A stretch of DNA of 33,122 nucleotides, taken from assembly GCA_002787255.1 (NCBI GenBank), contig PCWD01000012.1, forward strand, positions 8,425 through 41,546, given 5' to 3'. A program made the position numbers and the translations under genes. Source of the DNA: Parcubacteria group bacterium CG11_big_fil_rev_8_21_14_0_20_39_14. GTDB taxonomy: Bacteria > Patescibacteriota > Minisyncoccia > Minisyncoccales > GCA-002787255. This document shows, piece by piece, positions 1 through 7,549 of this stretch (position 1 is its first letter; every line of letters starts with the position of its first letter). The notes beneath the pieces were generated by a model. It was not told the DNA's origin and did no database searches. It worked only from the letters and a program-made list of their open reading frames with translations.

Positions 1-190
1 TCAAAGGCGGCGCACTCGTCCTATCCTTTAGGGGAGGGGACTCGGCCCTATTCGGGCAGCCCCCTTTTGACAAAGAGGCCGGGTTGTCTCTCGCTTTCTG
101 CGCCTATCTTGTCCAGCCCTTCAACCGAAGATTGAGGGCTGTCGGAATTTGTCCCGCCCCTTTCTCGGAAAGGGGCGGGGTCCGAGACGA
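1..190. other. GC-rich structured segment, candidate ncRNA
   Basis: This stretch is far more GC-rich than the rest of the window and holds three hairpins. One is at 36-64 (GCCC/GGGC with outer GGGG/CCCC). One is at 115-140 (AGCCCT/AGGGCT arms). One is at 153-179 with a perfect 11-bp stem and CTCGG loop. No protein-like ORF is evident. The dense secondary structure suggests a structured RNA or a palindromic repeat cluster. The strand is uncertain and the left edge is cut by the window. I do not recognise a named RNA family. Confidence 0.35.
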
Positions 191-207
191 TGAAATAAAA
201 GAAAACT

Positions 208-239
208 AAAAGCGCTGGCAAAAGAATGTCGGCGCTTTT
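208..239 (-). terminator. Rho-independent terminator of the mini-pilin transcript
   Basis: AAAAGCGC pairs with GCGCTTTT, extended inward by four pairs (two wobbles) around the loop AAAAGAAT. On the minus strand the stem is followed by a long T-rich tract, as expected 90 nt after the stop of the minus-strand mini-pilin gene. The stem is nearly symmetric, so it may also end plus-strand transcripts coming from the structured segment. Confidence 0.7.
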
Positions 240-326
240 CTCATTTGTCCCATCAACAAAAAAAACAGGCCGGAAATCAAAAACCGCTTGAAAAAGCCAA
301 TGACGAGCTTCCAGTCCCGAGTTTCT

Positions 327-659
327 TTAATCTATTCCTATTATCATTTTTACGATAGGGATTATCGTTCTTGAAAGCAGCGCCACCGCTATGCCGATTG
401 CGGCGTATAGAAGTTTGTCTCTGGCTGAAGCGACTTTAGTTGCGTCTCCGCCGGCGGTCAAAAATTGAAACGCGCCCATTATAATAAATATAACGGCAAT
501 AATCAGAAAAATGGCAAAGAACCAGTTCACAACATTGTTAAGTATTGTTAATATGTCTATATCCTGCTCTTGCGGACCTTCCGGGGTGGGACCAATGCCA
601 ATGGCAAACGGGGCAAAAAGAAGACCAGAAAATAAAATTGGAACTATATATTTTCGCAT
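327..659 (-). CDS. TrbC/VirB2-like mini-pilin membrane protein
   Basis: A 110-residue protein with a signal-like hydrophobic N-terminus (1-22), a short polar stretch, TM helix 45-67, the loop FLTAGGD (66-72) and a second TM helix at 82-107. This two-helix layout with a polar TAGG loop is that of TrbC/VirB2-type pilins of type IV secretion or conjugation machines; the assignment rests on layout, not on a search. The upstream gene at 962-1315 has the same architecture and loop (MTAGGN), so the two are paralogues. A terminator follows at 208-239. A word-repeat palindrome (family A) lies 19 nt upstream of the start. The coupling-type ATPase at 20886 could belong to the same apparatus, which is inference. 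Confidence 0.75.
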   Translation of the reverse strand: MRKYIVPILFSGLLFAPFAIGIGPTPEGPQEQDIDILTILNNVVNWFFAIFLIIAVIFIIMGAFQFLTAGGDATKVASARDKLLYAAIGIAVALLSRTIIPIVKMIIGID

Positions 660-677
660 ATATTCTTTAAAACAATG

Positions 678-793
678 AATTTCTATCAGTTTCTATAAAT
701 TTCTTTTTTAAAAAAGAAATTAATAGAAATTTGCTCTTCCTGTCAGCTGGCGGCCAGCTGGCGGATTCGCGAAACTTATATAGAAACTCTTTG
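678..793. repeat. Start-proximal palindromic element A1
   Basis: Built from reiterated words TTTCTATAAATTTC and AATAGAAATT on both arms, with a GC-rich insert (CAGCTGGCGG twice, 744-763) in the middle. It belongs to the same family as 2694-2775 and 8671-8757. It ends 19 nt before the mini-pilin start and forms most of the 302-nt gap between the two pilin genes. Confidence 0.7.
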
Positions 794-838
794 TTTAAAT
801 GTTTTTATCCGACCTTTTAGCCGAAAAGCCAATGTTTA

Positions 839-915
839 CCCAGTAGAGCAACTTTGACTTGCTCCGCAAAATGAGATTTTCTAAAAGAAAATTTTGTCAA
901 AGTTGTCTTACTGGG
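839..915. repeat. Long inverted repeat between pilin genes
   Basis: Arm 839-858 (CCCAGTAGAGCAACTTTGAC) matches the reverse complement of 896-915 at 18 of 20 positions. An inner smaller hairpin is made of GATTTTCT and AGAAAAT. It sits downstream of the second pilin gene and could terminate or process that transcript, though no clean U-tract follows. Nothing else is seen between 916 and 961. Confidence 0.7.
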
Positions 916-961
916 TTTAGCTCCGACTACATAAATTGTTAAATTGTCTAATTGCTAATTG

Positions 962-1315
962 CTATCCCTCCACTCCCAATATCATTTTAATAAGGTTAAC
1001 AATTCCGCCGGCCAGCAAGACAATGGCTATGCCGATTGCCAGGTATAAAAGAAGGTTCTTGGCTTTCTTGAGTTTTTCAGGATTCCCGCCGGCTGTCATA
1101 AACATAAAGCCGGCAATAATAGCCATTATGGGAACGATTGCCAATGCCACCATATACAAAAACTTCCAAATTTTACCCAATACTACCTGAATATCGCCTC
1201 CGGTTTGAAGGGGGTCTTCAAATGTAAGCGACAGGACACTTTCTTTTAGGGCAAAGAAAGTTGTTCCCGTTGTTAAAACCATTAGCAAAATGTAAATAAG
1301 TCTTTTGGAAAACAT
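962..1315 (-). CDS. TrbC/VirB2-like mini-pilin membrane protein (paralogue)
   Basis: A 117-residue protein: hydrophobic N-terminus (residues 5-22), TM 52-73, loop MTAGGN (73-78) followed by a basic stretch, then TM 88-113. It shares the loop, the following LLYxAIGIA segment and its length with the 110-residue protein at 327-659, so the pair is a tandem duplication of a pilin-like gene. The start lies 9 nt after the stop of the solute-binding-protein gene, implying co-transcription and possibly translational coupling. That gene's TAG stop is in frame with this ATG. The gene ends in TAG. As for its paralogue, the T4SS-pilin call rests on topology and size. Confidence 0.75.
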   Translation of the reverse strand: MFSKRLIYILLMVLTTGTTFFALKESVLSLTFEDPLQTGGDIQVVLGKIWKFLYMVALAIVPIMAIIAGFMFMTAGGNPEKLKKAKNLLLYLAIGIAIVLLAGGIVNLIKMILGVEG

Positions 1316-1324
1316 AATAAAATA

Positions 1325-2656
1325 CTACTTTTTAAAGAATAAAGACAGTTGTTCGGCCGCGGCCTTCATTGTTTTTTCAATGTTTTGGCCATCTACTATT
1401 AATTCTATCATATCTCCGAAGATTCGGTCAACCGCTAAATTGTCCGGCTGGTACCAGCTTTTAGCTGAAAGGGACTGGTCTAAAAATACTGAAATTTCAG
1501 GATTTTCAGTTTTTTGCCAGGTAATCAAATCGCGTCTGGCTGTTGGATGACCGCTAACCCTCAAATAGCTTTTAATATTTTCAGCTCGGGAAAGCTCGGT
1601 TAAAAACTCCCAGGCCGCCAAAGGATATTTTGAGTTGGCTCCAACGGTCAAGCCCCAATAATTCGGATAATTTATCGGCACCCTGATATCTTTTGGCTGG
1701 GGCAGAGGAGAGATTGAAAAATCAAGCCGGGCGGCTTTTTCTCGAAGGGTTGGCAAATGATGAGAATAATTAAGCATCATCGCGGTTTTTTCTACATAAA
1801 AAGAATCAATTGAGTAATGCATATTTTTGTTCCAGGTATAGACCTTTTTAAGGGGATTGGCAAAGTCTGTATAAAACTCAAGAGCTCTGGCCCCGGGAGA
1901 AATTCTTTCTTCGCCGAACTCTATTTCTTTTCTGAAAACTTCTTTTTGCTTTTCTTTATCGGTGATTTCTGTGCCGCTTTGGAGCATTAAAGCCGCCAGG
2001 ATGTCGGTTGAGCGATTTATGTTTTTGGCCGTTCCCATTGCCGCTCCCGCTCTGATAATATCTCCTTTTTCGTTTAATCTGGTTAATTTGGGCACAACTT
2101 CAATAAATTCCTCCCAGGTTTTGGGGGGCTCCGGGATTTTTTCCTTGGCAAATATGCTTTTGTTCCAATAAAGAGCCATAGTATCAACATAAATAGGCAG
2201 AGCGTAAATTGTCTCATCTTCAATAAAATCGCTAAAAGCGACATCAACAAAAACATTTTGGAAATCATAAGGCGTCATAAATTTGAATTCCTTTTCCTTG
2301 CCGGGGATAATTTTGGGCATAGGATAAATTTTTTCTTTGTGTTTTGGGAGCCAGGTGTGGTGAAAATAAAAAATATCGGGACCCCCCCCGCTGGCCAGAG
2401 CATTAACGAGGTCTTTTTCGTATTCTAAATAATCTCTTTTGTAATATTTTATTTCGCAATTTTTATGCTTCTTTTGATAAGAAGCAATTATTTCTTCAAA
2501 AACTTTGGGCTCATCAAAAATTCCCCAGATGGCGAGTTTGTATTTTGGTCCAACCGGTGTTCTCAAGCCGGGAATTACCCCGGTAATTAAAAGCAGGGCA
2601 AAGATTATTACTATTGAAACACCGGCTATAATAATGATATGGAATCTTTCAAACAT
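1325..2656 (-). CDS. Membrane-anchored extracellular solute-binding protein (family 1)
   Basis: 443 residues. An N-terminal TM helix (about 8-28) without a lipobox cysteine anchors a large extracytoplasmic domain. The domain has typical ABC sugar-binding-protein signatures: GGGPDIFYFHHTWLPK near 90, ALPIYVDTMALYWNKSIF near 155, then PPKTWEEF, as in the MalE/UgpB-like family 1. It would bind a sugar or oligosaccharide outside the membrane. No permease or ATPase gene is adjacent; instead a mini-pilin gene follows after 9 nt. A role in surface binding or uptake linked to the pilin apparatus is possible but is inference. A family-A palindrome lies upstream (2694-2775). Ends in TAG. Confidence 0.85.
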   Translation of the reverse strand: MFERFHIIIIAGVSIVIIFALLLITGVIPGLRTPVGPKYKLAIWGIFDEPKVFEEIIASYQKKHKNCEIKYYKRDYLEYEKDLVNALASGGGPDIFYFHHTWLPKHKEKIYPMPKIIPGKEKEFKFMTPYDFQNVFVDVAFSDFIEDETIYALPIYVDTMALYWNKSIFAKEKIPEPPKTWEEFIEVVPKLTRLNEKGDIIRAGAAMGTAKNINRSTDILAALMLQSGTEITDKEKQKEVFRKEIEFGEERISPGARALEFYTDFANPLKKVYTWNKNMHYSIDSFYVEKTAMMLNYSHHLPTLREKAARLDFSISPLPQPKDIRVPINYPNYWGLTVGANSKYPLAAWEFLTELSRAENIKSYLRVSGHPTARRDLITWQKTENPEISVFLDQSLSAKSWYQPDNLAVDRIFGDMIELIVDGQNIEKTMKAAAEQLSLFFKK

Positions 2657-2693
2657 TGAACGAAAATCTCAAGCGCCAAACGCCAAGCAATAA

Positions 2694-2775
2694 ATTTCCA
2701 TAAATTTCGCGAAGCCAGGTTTCTATAAATTTCTGAAACTTATTGAAATTTGTAGAAACTAATAGAAATTATTTG
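2694..2775. repeat. Start-proximal palindromic element A2
   Basis: Imperfect palindrome made of TTTCTATAAATTTC-type words. Its segment 2735-2770 is identical to 8718-8753 except for one base (36 nt compared). It lies about 38 nt upstream of the solute-binding-protein start and just past the 3' end of the methyltransferase gene. Confidence 0.8.
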
Positions 2776-2813
2776 TTTGGAATTTGTGATTTGGAAAATT
2801 AAGATTAGAAATT

Positions 2814-3371
2814 TTAGGTTAGTTTAGCCATAGTCAGGCCATAATGATATTCTCCGGCTGAAAATTCCCTGATTATTCTAAAACCTTCACTCTCGGCCAA
2901 TCTCTTTGCGGTTTCTCTGGAAATCCTTGTTCTTCTCGGCGGTCCGACAAAAGAATCTTCTGACCAATCAACCATTATTAAACTCCCTTGTTTTTTCAAA
3001 ACTCGGGTAGCTTCTTTTAGAATTTCTGATTTGCCCGGTGACTGATACAATATATTTGCCAATAAAACCAAATCCATAGAATCATCGGGCAGCCTGGAGC
3101 CTTTTTCTTTTTCTAAATCCCCCTTAATGTATTTAATATTTAAAAGGCCTTCTTTTTTTGCCATAGACCTGACTGCTCCCAAGGCCGAATTTTGAATATC
3201 AATAGCATAAACTATTCCATTATCTCCGGCAGCTTTTGCCAGGGGAATGGAAAAATATCCGTGGCCGCAGCCAAAATCAGCGATTTTCATTTCCAGCAAA
3301 ATCCCAAATTCTTTGATTACGAACTCGGGTTTTATAAAGCCCCCGGCACCTCTCGGAAACTTCGTTTCCAT
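2814..3371 (-). CDS. Class I SAM-dependent methyltransferase
   Basis: 185 residues from the ATG at 3371. A longer reading from a TTG at 3386 would take its first codons from the repeat element and is less likely. Motif I is DFGCGHGYFSIPLA (32-45), followed by the acidic motif VYAIDIQNSALG, then MDLVLLANILYQ and a post-motif III VLKKQGSLIMVDW, all typical of UbiE/Methyltransf_11-type enzymes with the Rossmann-like fold. The substrate cannot be read from the sequence. The C-terminal part has an arginine-rich segment (PPRRTRIS). Element C1 abuts the start codon. It appears to be its own short transcription unit between gyrA and the solute-binding-protein gene. Confidence 0.85.
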   Translation of the reverse strand: METKFPRGAGGFIKPEFVIKEFGILLEMKIADFGCGHGYFSIPLAKAAGDNGIVYAIDIQNSALGAVRSMAKKEGLLNIKYIKGDLEKEKGSRLPDDSMDLVLLANILYQSPGKSEILKEATRVLKKQGSLIMVDWSEDSFVGPPRRTRISRETAKRLAESEGFRIIREFSAGEYHYGLTMAKLT

Positions 3372-3517
3372 GAAATCAAATATCAAATATCAAAAATCAA
3401 AATATAATAAAGTTTTAAGATTTATTAATTTTGAATTTTAATTTGCCTGCCCCGTAGCGAACTTTGTTTTTTGCTACTCGGGGTCATTTTGCATTTTGAT
3501 TTTTGCATTTTGAATTT
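3372..3517. repeat. Start-proximal palindromic element C1
   Basis: Outer arms consist of reiterated ATCAAATATCAAA / TTTTGATTTTTGCATTTTG words. The inner arms CCCCGTAGC and GCTACTCGGGG form a strong stem. It fills the whole gap between the gyrA stop and the methyltransferase start, touching both. Similar words occur at 17748-17821 and 19492-19568, also directly before start codons. Confidence 0.65.
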
Positions 3518-5941
3518 TTAAACGCAGGTGGCTGAAACCACCTTATCGCCTTCCCCCAATGTCATTATTTTTACTCCCTGAGTAACCCTTCTCATTAAAG
3601 AAATATTTTTTAAATCCACTCTTATTACCTGACCCTTTTGGGAAACAGCTATTAAACTTTCTTCATCTTGCGATAAAACTTTTGCCCAGATAAGATTACC
3701 GGTTTTTTTTGTTAACTTAAATGTTTTTATTCCCAAACCTCCTCTTTTTTGAATTCGGTAATCTTTTAATTTTGTTCTCTTTCCAAACCCATTTTCCGAC
3801 ACCACTAACAATTCTAAACCTTGTTGCTTATTTTTGATTATTCCCATCCCCACAATTTCGTCCCCCTCTTTTATGTTCATGCCTTTTATTCCGGAAGTTC
3901 CCCGGCTCATCGGCCTTAAAGAGTCCTGGGAAAATCTGATTGATTGCCCAAATTTGCTTACTAAAATTATTTCATCTCCATCATTGCAGAGCCAGGCAAA
4001 AGCAAGAAGGTCGTTCTTTCGAAGCTTTATTGCACAAATTCCTGTTTTTCGGATGTTTTTAAAGGAGTCTTGTGGCGTTTTCTTTATTATACCACAAGAG
4101 GTAACCATTACTAAATATTTTTGAGACTCTTTTTTTCGCAAAGGAACCATAGCGGTAATTTTTTCGTCCGGCCTCAATCCCAAGAAGTTAAACAGGGATT
4201 TTCCGCGAGATACCCGATTTGCCTCGGGAATTTCATAAACTTTGGTTTCGAAAATATTGCCCTGGTTGCTAAAGAAAAGCAATATATCATGGGTCATAGC
4301 TGAAAGAAAATGGGTAACAAAATCTTCTCTTTCCTGGGAAATGCCGATAATCCCCTTGCCTCCGCGTTTTTGAATTTTGTAAGAATTCGGATTAACTCTT
4401 TTGATATAGCCGGTCTGGGTTAAAGAAATGAGCATTTCTTCCTGGGGAATGAGGTCTTCTCCGGAAATTTCGTCAACCTTTTGGGAAAAGACTTTGGTTT
4501 TCCGCTGGTCGCCGTATTCCTCTCGGATTTCCCTAAACTCTTCGATAATTTTGTTGGAAATTAATTTCGGGTATTTTAAAAGTTTGTTAAGTTCTTTTAT
4601 TTCTTTGACTTTTTTGGAATATTCTTCCTCAATTTTTTTTCGTTCAAGCCCGGCCAGAGCTGACAGAGGCAGCTGCAAAATTGCTTGAGCTTGAGCTTTT
4701 GAAAATTTAAATTCCTTAAGCAGGTTTATTCCGGCATCTTCCTTCGTTTTGGACTTTTTTATTATCCTTATGACCAAATCTATTTTTAGAAGAGCTTTTC
4801 TCAGTCCCTCTAAAATATGGAGTCTCTCTTTTGATTTTAATAAATCATATTCCGTTCTTCTCTTAATAACTGTTCGGCGATGCTCAATAAAATGCCAGAG
4901 GACATCCTTTAAAGACAAAACCTGGGGCTGGATTCCTCCAACCAAAGCTAAAATGTTTAAATAAAAAGGTTTTTGCAAATCAGTAAATTTATAAAGTTGA
5001 TTTAGGATTTTTTGGGGAAAAGCTCCGCTTGAGAGGTCCATAACTATTCTTATGCCCTCCCTACTAGATTCGTCTCTAATTGCTCGGATGCCGTCTATTT
5101 TCTTTTCTTTAACTAAATTAGCAATGTTTTCCACCAGGGCGGATTTTTGAACCTGAAAAGGAATTTCGGAAATTATGAGCTGGAGTTTTTGAGCTTCTAT
5201 AATTTCTGCTTTGCCCCGTATAATTATTGAGCCCTTGCCCTGGGAATAAGCTTCAACTATTGCTTTCTGGTCATAAATAAAACCCCCGGTTGGAAAGTCG
5301 GGACCTTTTATAAACTGGAGAAGGTCAAAGCAAGTAGACTTTGGGTTTTTGACCAAAAAAATTAAACCGTCGCAAAGCTCTGAAAGATTGTGAGGGGGAA
5401 TGTTTGTTGCCATACCAACGGCAATTCCAACAGTCCCATTAAGTAAAAGTTGGGGAATTTTTGACGGCAAAACAGTCGGCTCTTTTCTGGTTTCATCATA
5501 ATTATCAAGAAAGTCAACTGTATTTTTATCAATATCACTCAATATCTCTTCGCCAATTTTTGAAAGCCTGGCTTCCGAATAGCGCATCGCGCTCGGGGGA
5601 TCGCCGTCTATTGAGCCAAAATTCCCTTGCCCCTGAACTAGCGGGTATCTTAAAGAAAAATCCTGGGCCATTCGAACCAAACTGTCATAAATTGCTATAT
5701 CTCCGTGAGGATGATATCTTGACATTGTATTGCCAACAATCATTGCTGATTTTCTAAATTTGGCATCATGTTTTAAACCATCTTCGTGCATTGCATACAA
5801 AATTCTTCGATGAACCGGCTTTAAACCGTCCCTGACATCAGGCAGCGCCCTTGAGACAATAACGGACATCGCGTAGTCAATATAGGACTCTTTCATTTCC
5901 TCGGTTATTTCTCTTTTTTGAATATTCTGCATAAATTCCAT
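3518..5941 (-). CDS. gyrA: DNA gyrase subunit A
   Basis: 807 residues. The breakage-reunion domain is complete: catalytic Tyr121 in AMRYSEARLS, HPHGD at 77-81, and the conserved NIPPHNL segment. The C-terminal beta-pinwheel carries a GyrA-box-like QKRGGKG near 525 and a second IQKRGGLG near 735, which supports GyrA over ParC. The holoenzyme (with GyrB, not in this window) introduces negative supercoils using ATP. The residue matching E. coli Ser83 is Ile82, while the Asp87 equivalent (Asp86) is kept. The start codon lies inside the terminal inverted repeat of element B1, and a second in-frame ATG follows 9 nt later. Either ATG could initiate. Confidence 0.96.
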   Translation of the reverse strand: MEFMQNIQKREITEEMKESYIDYAMSVIVSRALPDVRDGLKPVHRRILYAMHEDGLKHDAKFRKSAMIVGNTMSRYHPHGDIAIYDSLVRMAQDFSLRYPLVQGQGNFGSIDGDPPSAMRYSEARLSKIGEEILSDIDKNTVDFLDNYDETRKEPTVLPSKIPQLLLNGTVGIAVGMATNIPPHNLSELCDGLIFLVKNPKSTCFDLLQFIKGPDFPTGGFIYDQKAIVEAYSQGKGSIIIRGKAEIIEAQKLQLIISEIPFQVQKSALVENIANLVKEKKIDGIRAIRDESSREGIRIVMDLSSGAFPQKILNQLYKFTDLQKPFYLNILALVGGIQPQVLSLKDVLWHFIEHRRTVIKRRTEYDLLKSKERLHILEGLRKALLKIDLVIRIIKKSKTKEDAGINLLKEFKFSKAQAQAILQLPLSALAGLERKKIEEEYSKKVKEIKELNKLLKYPKLISNKIIEEFREIREEYGDQRKTKVFSQKVDEISGEDLIPQEEMLISLTQTGYIKRVNPNSYKIQKRGGKGIIGISQEREDFVTHFLSAMTHDILLFFSNQGNIFETKVYEIPEANRVSRGKSLFNFLGLRPDEKITAMVPLRKKESQKYLVMVTSCGIIKKTPQDSFKNIRKTGICAIKLRKNDLLAFAWLCNDGDEIILVSKFGQSIRFSQDSLRPMSRGTSGIKGMNIKEGDEIVGMGIIKNKQQGLELLVVSENGFGKRTKLKDYRIQKRGGLGIKTFKLTKKTGNLIWAKVLSQDEESLIAVSQKGQVIRVDLKNISLMRRVTQGVKIMTLGEGDKVVSATCV

Positions 5942-6023
5942 ACGAATGATTATGGAAATTATACCAATATGCGGATTCGCATATTGGCATTATTCGCATT
6001 CAATTCACACCCTTATTCGTATG
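5939..6023 (-). repeat. Start-codon-bearing palindromic element B1 (gyrA)
   Basis: Bounded by CATACGAAT (5939-5947) and ATTCGTATG (6015-6023), with inner ATTCGCAT/ATGCGGATT words forming a hairpin. On the minus strand the element ends in ATTCGTATG, whose ATG is the first gyrA start codon. A TATAAT with extended TG sits 16 nt before that ATG. Identical termini occur at 7221-7355 and 17318-17385. Confidence 0.85.
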
Positions 6024-6032
6024 ATTCGCTCT

Positions 6033-6374
6033 TTATTTGGGAGCGGGGCTCTTTTTTTGTTGAGCATCTCCTTCTTTTTTGGTCCGTTTCTCTTCTTCAA
6101 AAAGTTTTTCAAATTCTTCAATTTCTAATCTTGAAGTTTCCTCAAGCTGTTTAACCTTTTCCCTTAACTGAATGGGCGGCAGTTCCTTTTTTATATCTTC
6201 AAGAATGTCCCCTGAGGATTTTTTAATTTTTCCGCTTTCAGTTTTCAGGTTTTCAAAATAATGCCCCAAATTTCTGAGCCAAAAAAAACCAATGATACCA
6301 ACTGAAATAATCAGGGCTACCCAGAAAATTTTTGTTTTTGTCTTCTCGGATTTTTTCTGTAATTTTTCAAACAT
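6033..6374 (-). CDS. Small membrane protein with charged coiled-coil tail
   Basis: 113 residues. A basic N-terminus (KLQKKSEKTKTK) precedes one TM helix (about 17-33), followed by a long charged, probably coiled-coil region rich in Lys and Glu (40-100) and a KKSPAPK tail. No family is recognised. The predicted topology is a single-pass protein with the basic N-terminus inside. It lies directly upstream of gyrA on the same strand, separated only by element B1, but there is no functional link in the sequence. Element H lies upstream of its start. Ends in TAA. Confidence 0.6.
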   Translation of the reverse strand: MFEKLQKKSEKTKTKIFWVALIISVGIIGFFWLRNLGHYFENLKTESGKIKKSSGDILEDIKKELPPIQLREKVKQLEETSRLEIEEFEKLFEEEKRTKKEGDAQQKKSPAPK

Positions 6375-6550
6375 CCCAAAATAAAATTTCTAATTTTAAA
6401 TAAAATGTCTAATGCCAATGCTAATCTACGAATTAAAAAATGCTAATCCGCGAATATTAAATTCTTCCTGGATTCCCATTAAAAATTTCCGCATTATTCG
6501 TACTGGTATCAGTTGAGATTTTCATTAGAAATCAGGAATTAGGAATTTGT
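6375..6550. repeat. Start-proximal AT-rich palindromic element H
   Basis: Words ATTTCTAAT, GTCTAATGC and TGCTAATCCGCGAAT on one arm are answered by CGCATTATTCGTA and CATTAGAAAT on the other. It fills the gap between the MBL-hydrolase stop and the start of the 113-residue membrane protein. Less regular than the other elements. Confidence 0.45.
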
Positions 6551-6560
6551 CATTTCAAGA

Positions 6561-7223
6561 TTATATCGGTTTCATTACCACCACCCTTGTTTCTTCTTGA
6601 GACAGCTCTTTTTTCTTGATAACTAATTTTTCTAGAGGTTCAACCTTTCCTCCCTTTATTGCCTTTAAAAAATTATCAATTCCTTCAAGCTTAATATTGA
6701 GCCCCGGAATTTTATAGTGCATTGGAATTGCTATTTTAGGCTCAAGTTGATTTACGAGTCTTGAAGCCCGTTCTCCGGAAATTGTAAATATTCCCCCGAC
6801 CGGTATCATTAAAACATCCACGCCATCCAATTTATCAAGTTGCTCTTCGGTGAGTTCTTTTTGTCCAAGGTCTCCTAAATGACAGATTCTGATTTCCTCA
6901 GATTCTATTACATAAATTGTTGATAGTCCTCGTTCCTTTCCCTCCTCTGCGTCGTGAAAGGCGGAGATTCCCTGAATGTTAATTCCTTTTATTTCATATT
7001 CGCCGGGCCCCTCAATTACAAAAGGCTCTCCTTTTATTGCTTTGATGTTGTTATGGTCGTAGTGGTCGTGGGTTACCAAAACTATATCACCTTGTCCCGA
7101 AGGCGGACGAAGCCCAATTGATTTATCAAATGGGTCAATATAAATTACCAACTCTTCTTTAGGGTTTCTGGTTTGAATTTTAAAACAGGAATGGCCGTAC
7201 CAGGTTATTGTCATAGATTCCAT
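6561..7223 (-). CDS. MBL-fold metal-dependent hydrolase (UlaG-like)
   Basis: 220 residues from the ATG at 7223. A longer ORF to 7331 is only open repeat sequence. The N-terminal WYGHSCFKI and the metal motif THDHYDH (51-57) are followed by EGPGEYE, ICHLGDLG and the late histidine in IPMHYK, the order of the beta-lactamase_3/UlaG-like subgroup of metallo-beta-lactamase hydrolases. It should bind two metal ions in the cytoplasm (no signal peptide). The substrate is unknown; phosphodiester or lactone hydrolysis are family precedents. The start codon is the terminal ATG of element B2; the alternative ATG is at 7214. A possible promoter lies beyond the element at 7368-7389. Confidence 0.88.
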   Translation of the reverse strand: MESMTITWYGHSCFKIQTRNPKEELVIYIDPFDKSIGLRPPSGQGDIVLVTHDHYDHNNIKAIKGEPFVIEGPGEYEIKGINIQGISAFHDAEEGKERGLSTIYVIESEEIRICHLGDLGQKELTEEQLDKLDGVDVLMIPVGGIFTISGERASRLVNQLEPKIAIPMHYKIPGLNIKLEGIDNFLKAIKGGKVEPLEKLVIKKKELSQEETRVVVMKPI

Positions 7224-7355
7224 ACGAATAATTATGCAAATTATATGCGAATTAAACAAATATGCGAATGAATTCAACAAACCCGCCATCCTGAGATTGC
7301 CAAAGAATTCGCATATTAGCATTATTCGCATTCAATTCGCATCCTTATTCGTATG
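7221..7355 (-). repeat. Start-codon-bearing palindromic element B2 (MBL hydrolase)
   Basis: Termini CATACGAAT (7221-7229) and ATTCGTATG (7347-7355) are identical to those of B1 and B3. Inner ATGCGAAT words are reiterated on both arms, and an unrelated GC-richer insert (about 7280-7305) occupies the loop. The minus-strand end gives ATTCGTATG then GAATCTATGAC, exactly as before the gene at 17383. TATAAT lies 16 nt before the ATG, the same spacing as in B1. Confidence 0.85.
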
Positions 7356-7367
7356 ATTCACTTTCTA

Positions 7368-7389
7368 TTTTATCACAAACCCTTGTCAA
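7368..7389 (-). promoter_or_regulatory. Possible sigma-70 promoter upstream of B2
   Basis: On the minus strand TTGACA (7389-7384) is followed after 16 nt by TAGAAA. The flank between this box and the element (AAATAGAAAGTGAAT) resembles the flanks of B1 and B3, suggesting a shared -10 region ahead of all three elements. The -10 match is only partial. Confidence 0.4.
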
Positions 7390-7436
7390 AATCAAAGGAT
7401 TGTTATAACCTTTACATAGAGCAGAAAGTCAAAGAA

Positions 7437-7529
7437 TCTGTGTGGTTTGGTGTTCAAATCTGTGTGTATCTGTGTTGGAAAGTTTTTTACACAAAACAAC
7501 ACAAAAAAGAACACAGATAAACACAGAAA
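7437..7529. repeat. Start-proximal palindromic element E (rpsA)
   Basis: TCTGTGTGTATCTGTGTT (7459-7476) and AACACAGATAAACACAGA (7510-7527) are near-perfect inverted arms, with further GTGTGG/ACACAA words between and outside. The element ends 20 nt before the rpsA start codon. Same design as the other families but different words. Confidence 0.75.
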
Positions 7530-7549
7530 AATAATTAAAGATTAAAAGG

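Noticed and set aside
55..125. Minus-strand similarity to the 3' conserved part of RNase P RNA (GACAACCCGGCC near 90-75)
   Set aside because: The rest of the molecule would have to lie at 200-420, which is AT-rich and partly the mini-pilin gene; no GAGGAAAGTC core is present.
7224..7331. N-terminal extension of the MBL hydrolase to 7331
   Set aside because: The extra codons are entirely the B2 repeat; family members begin near WYGHSCFKI.
7437..7529. CRISPR-like short repeats in element E
   Set aside because: Words are inverted, unequally spaced and without unique spacers; no cas gene is nearby.
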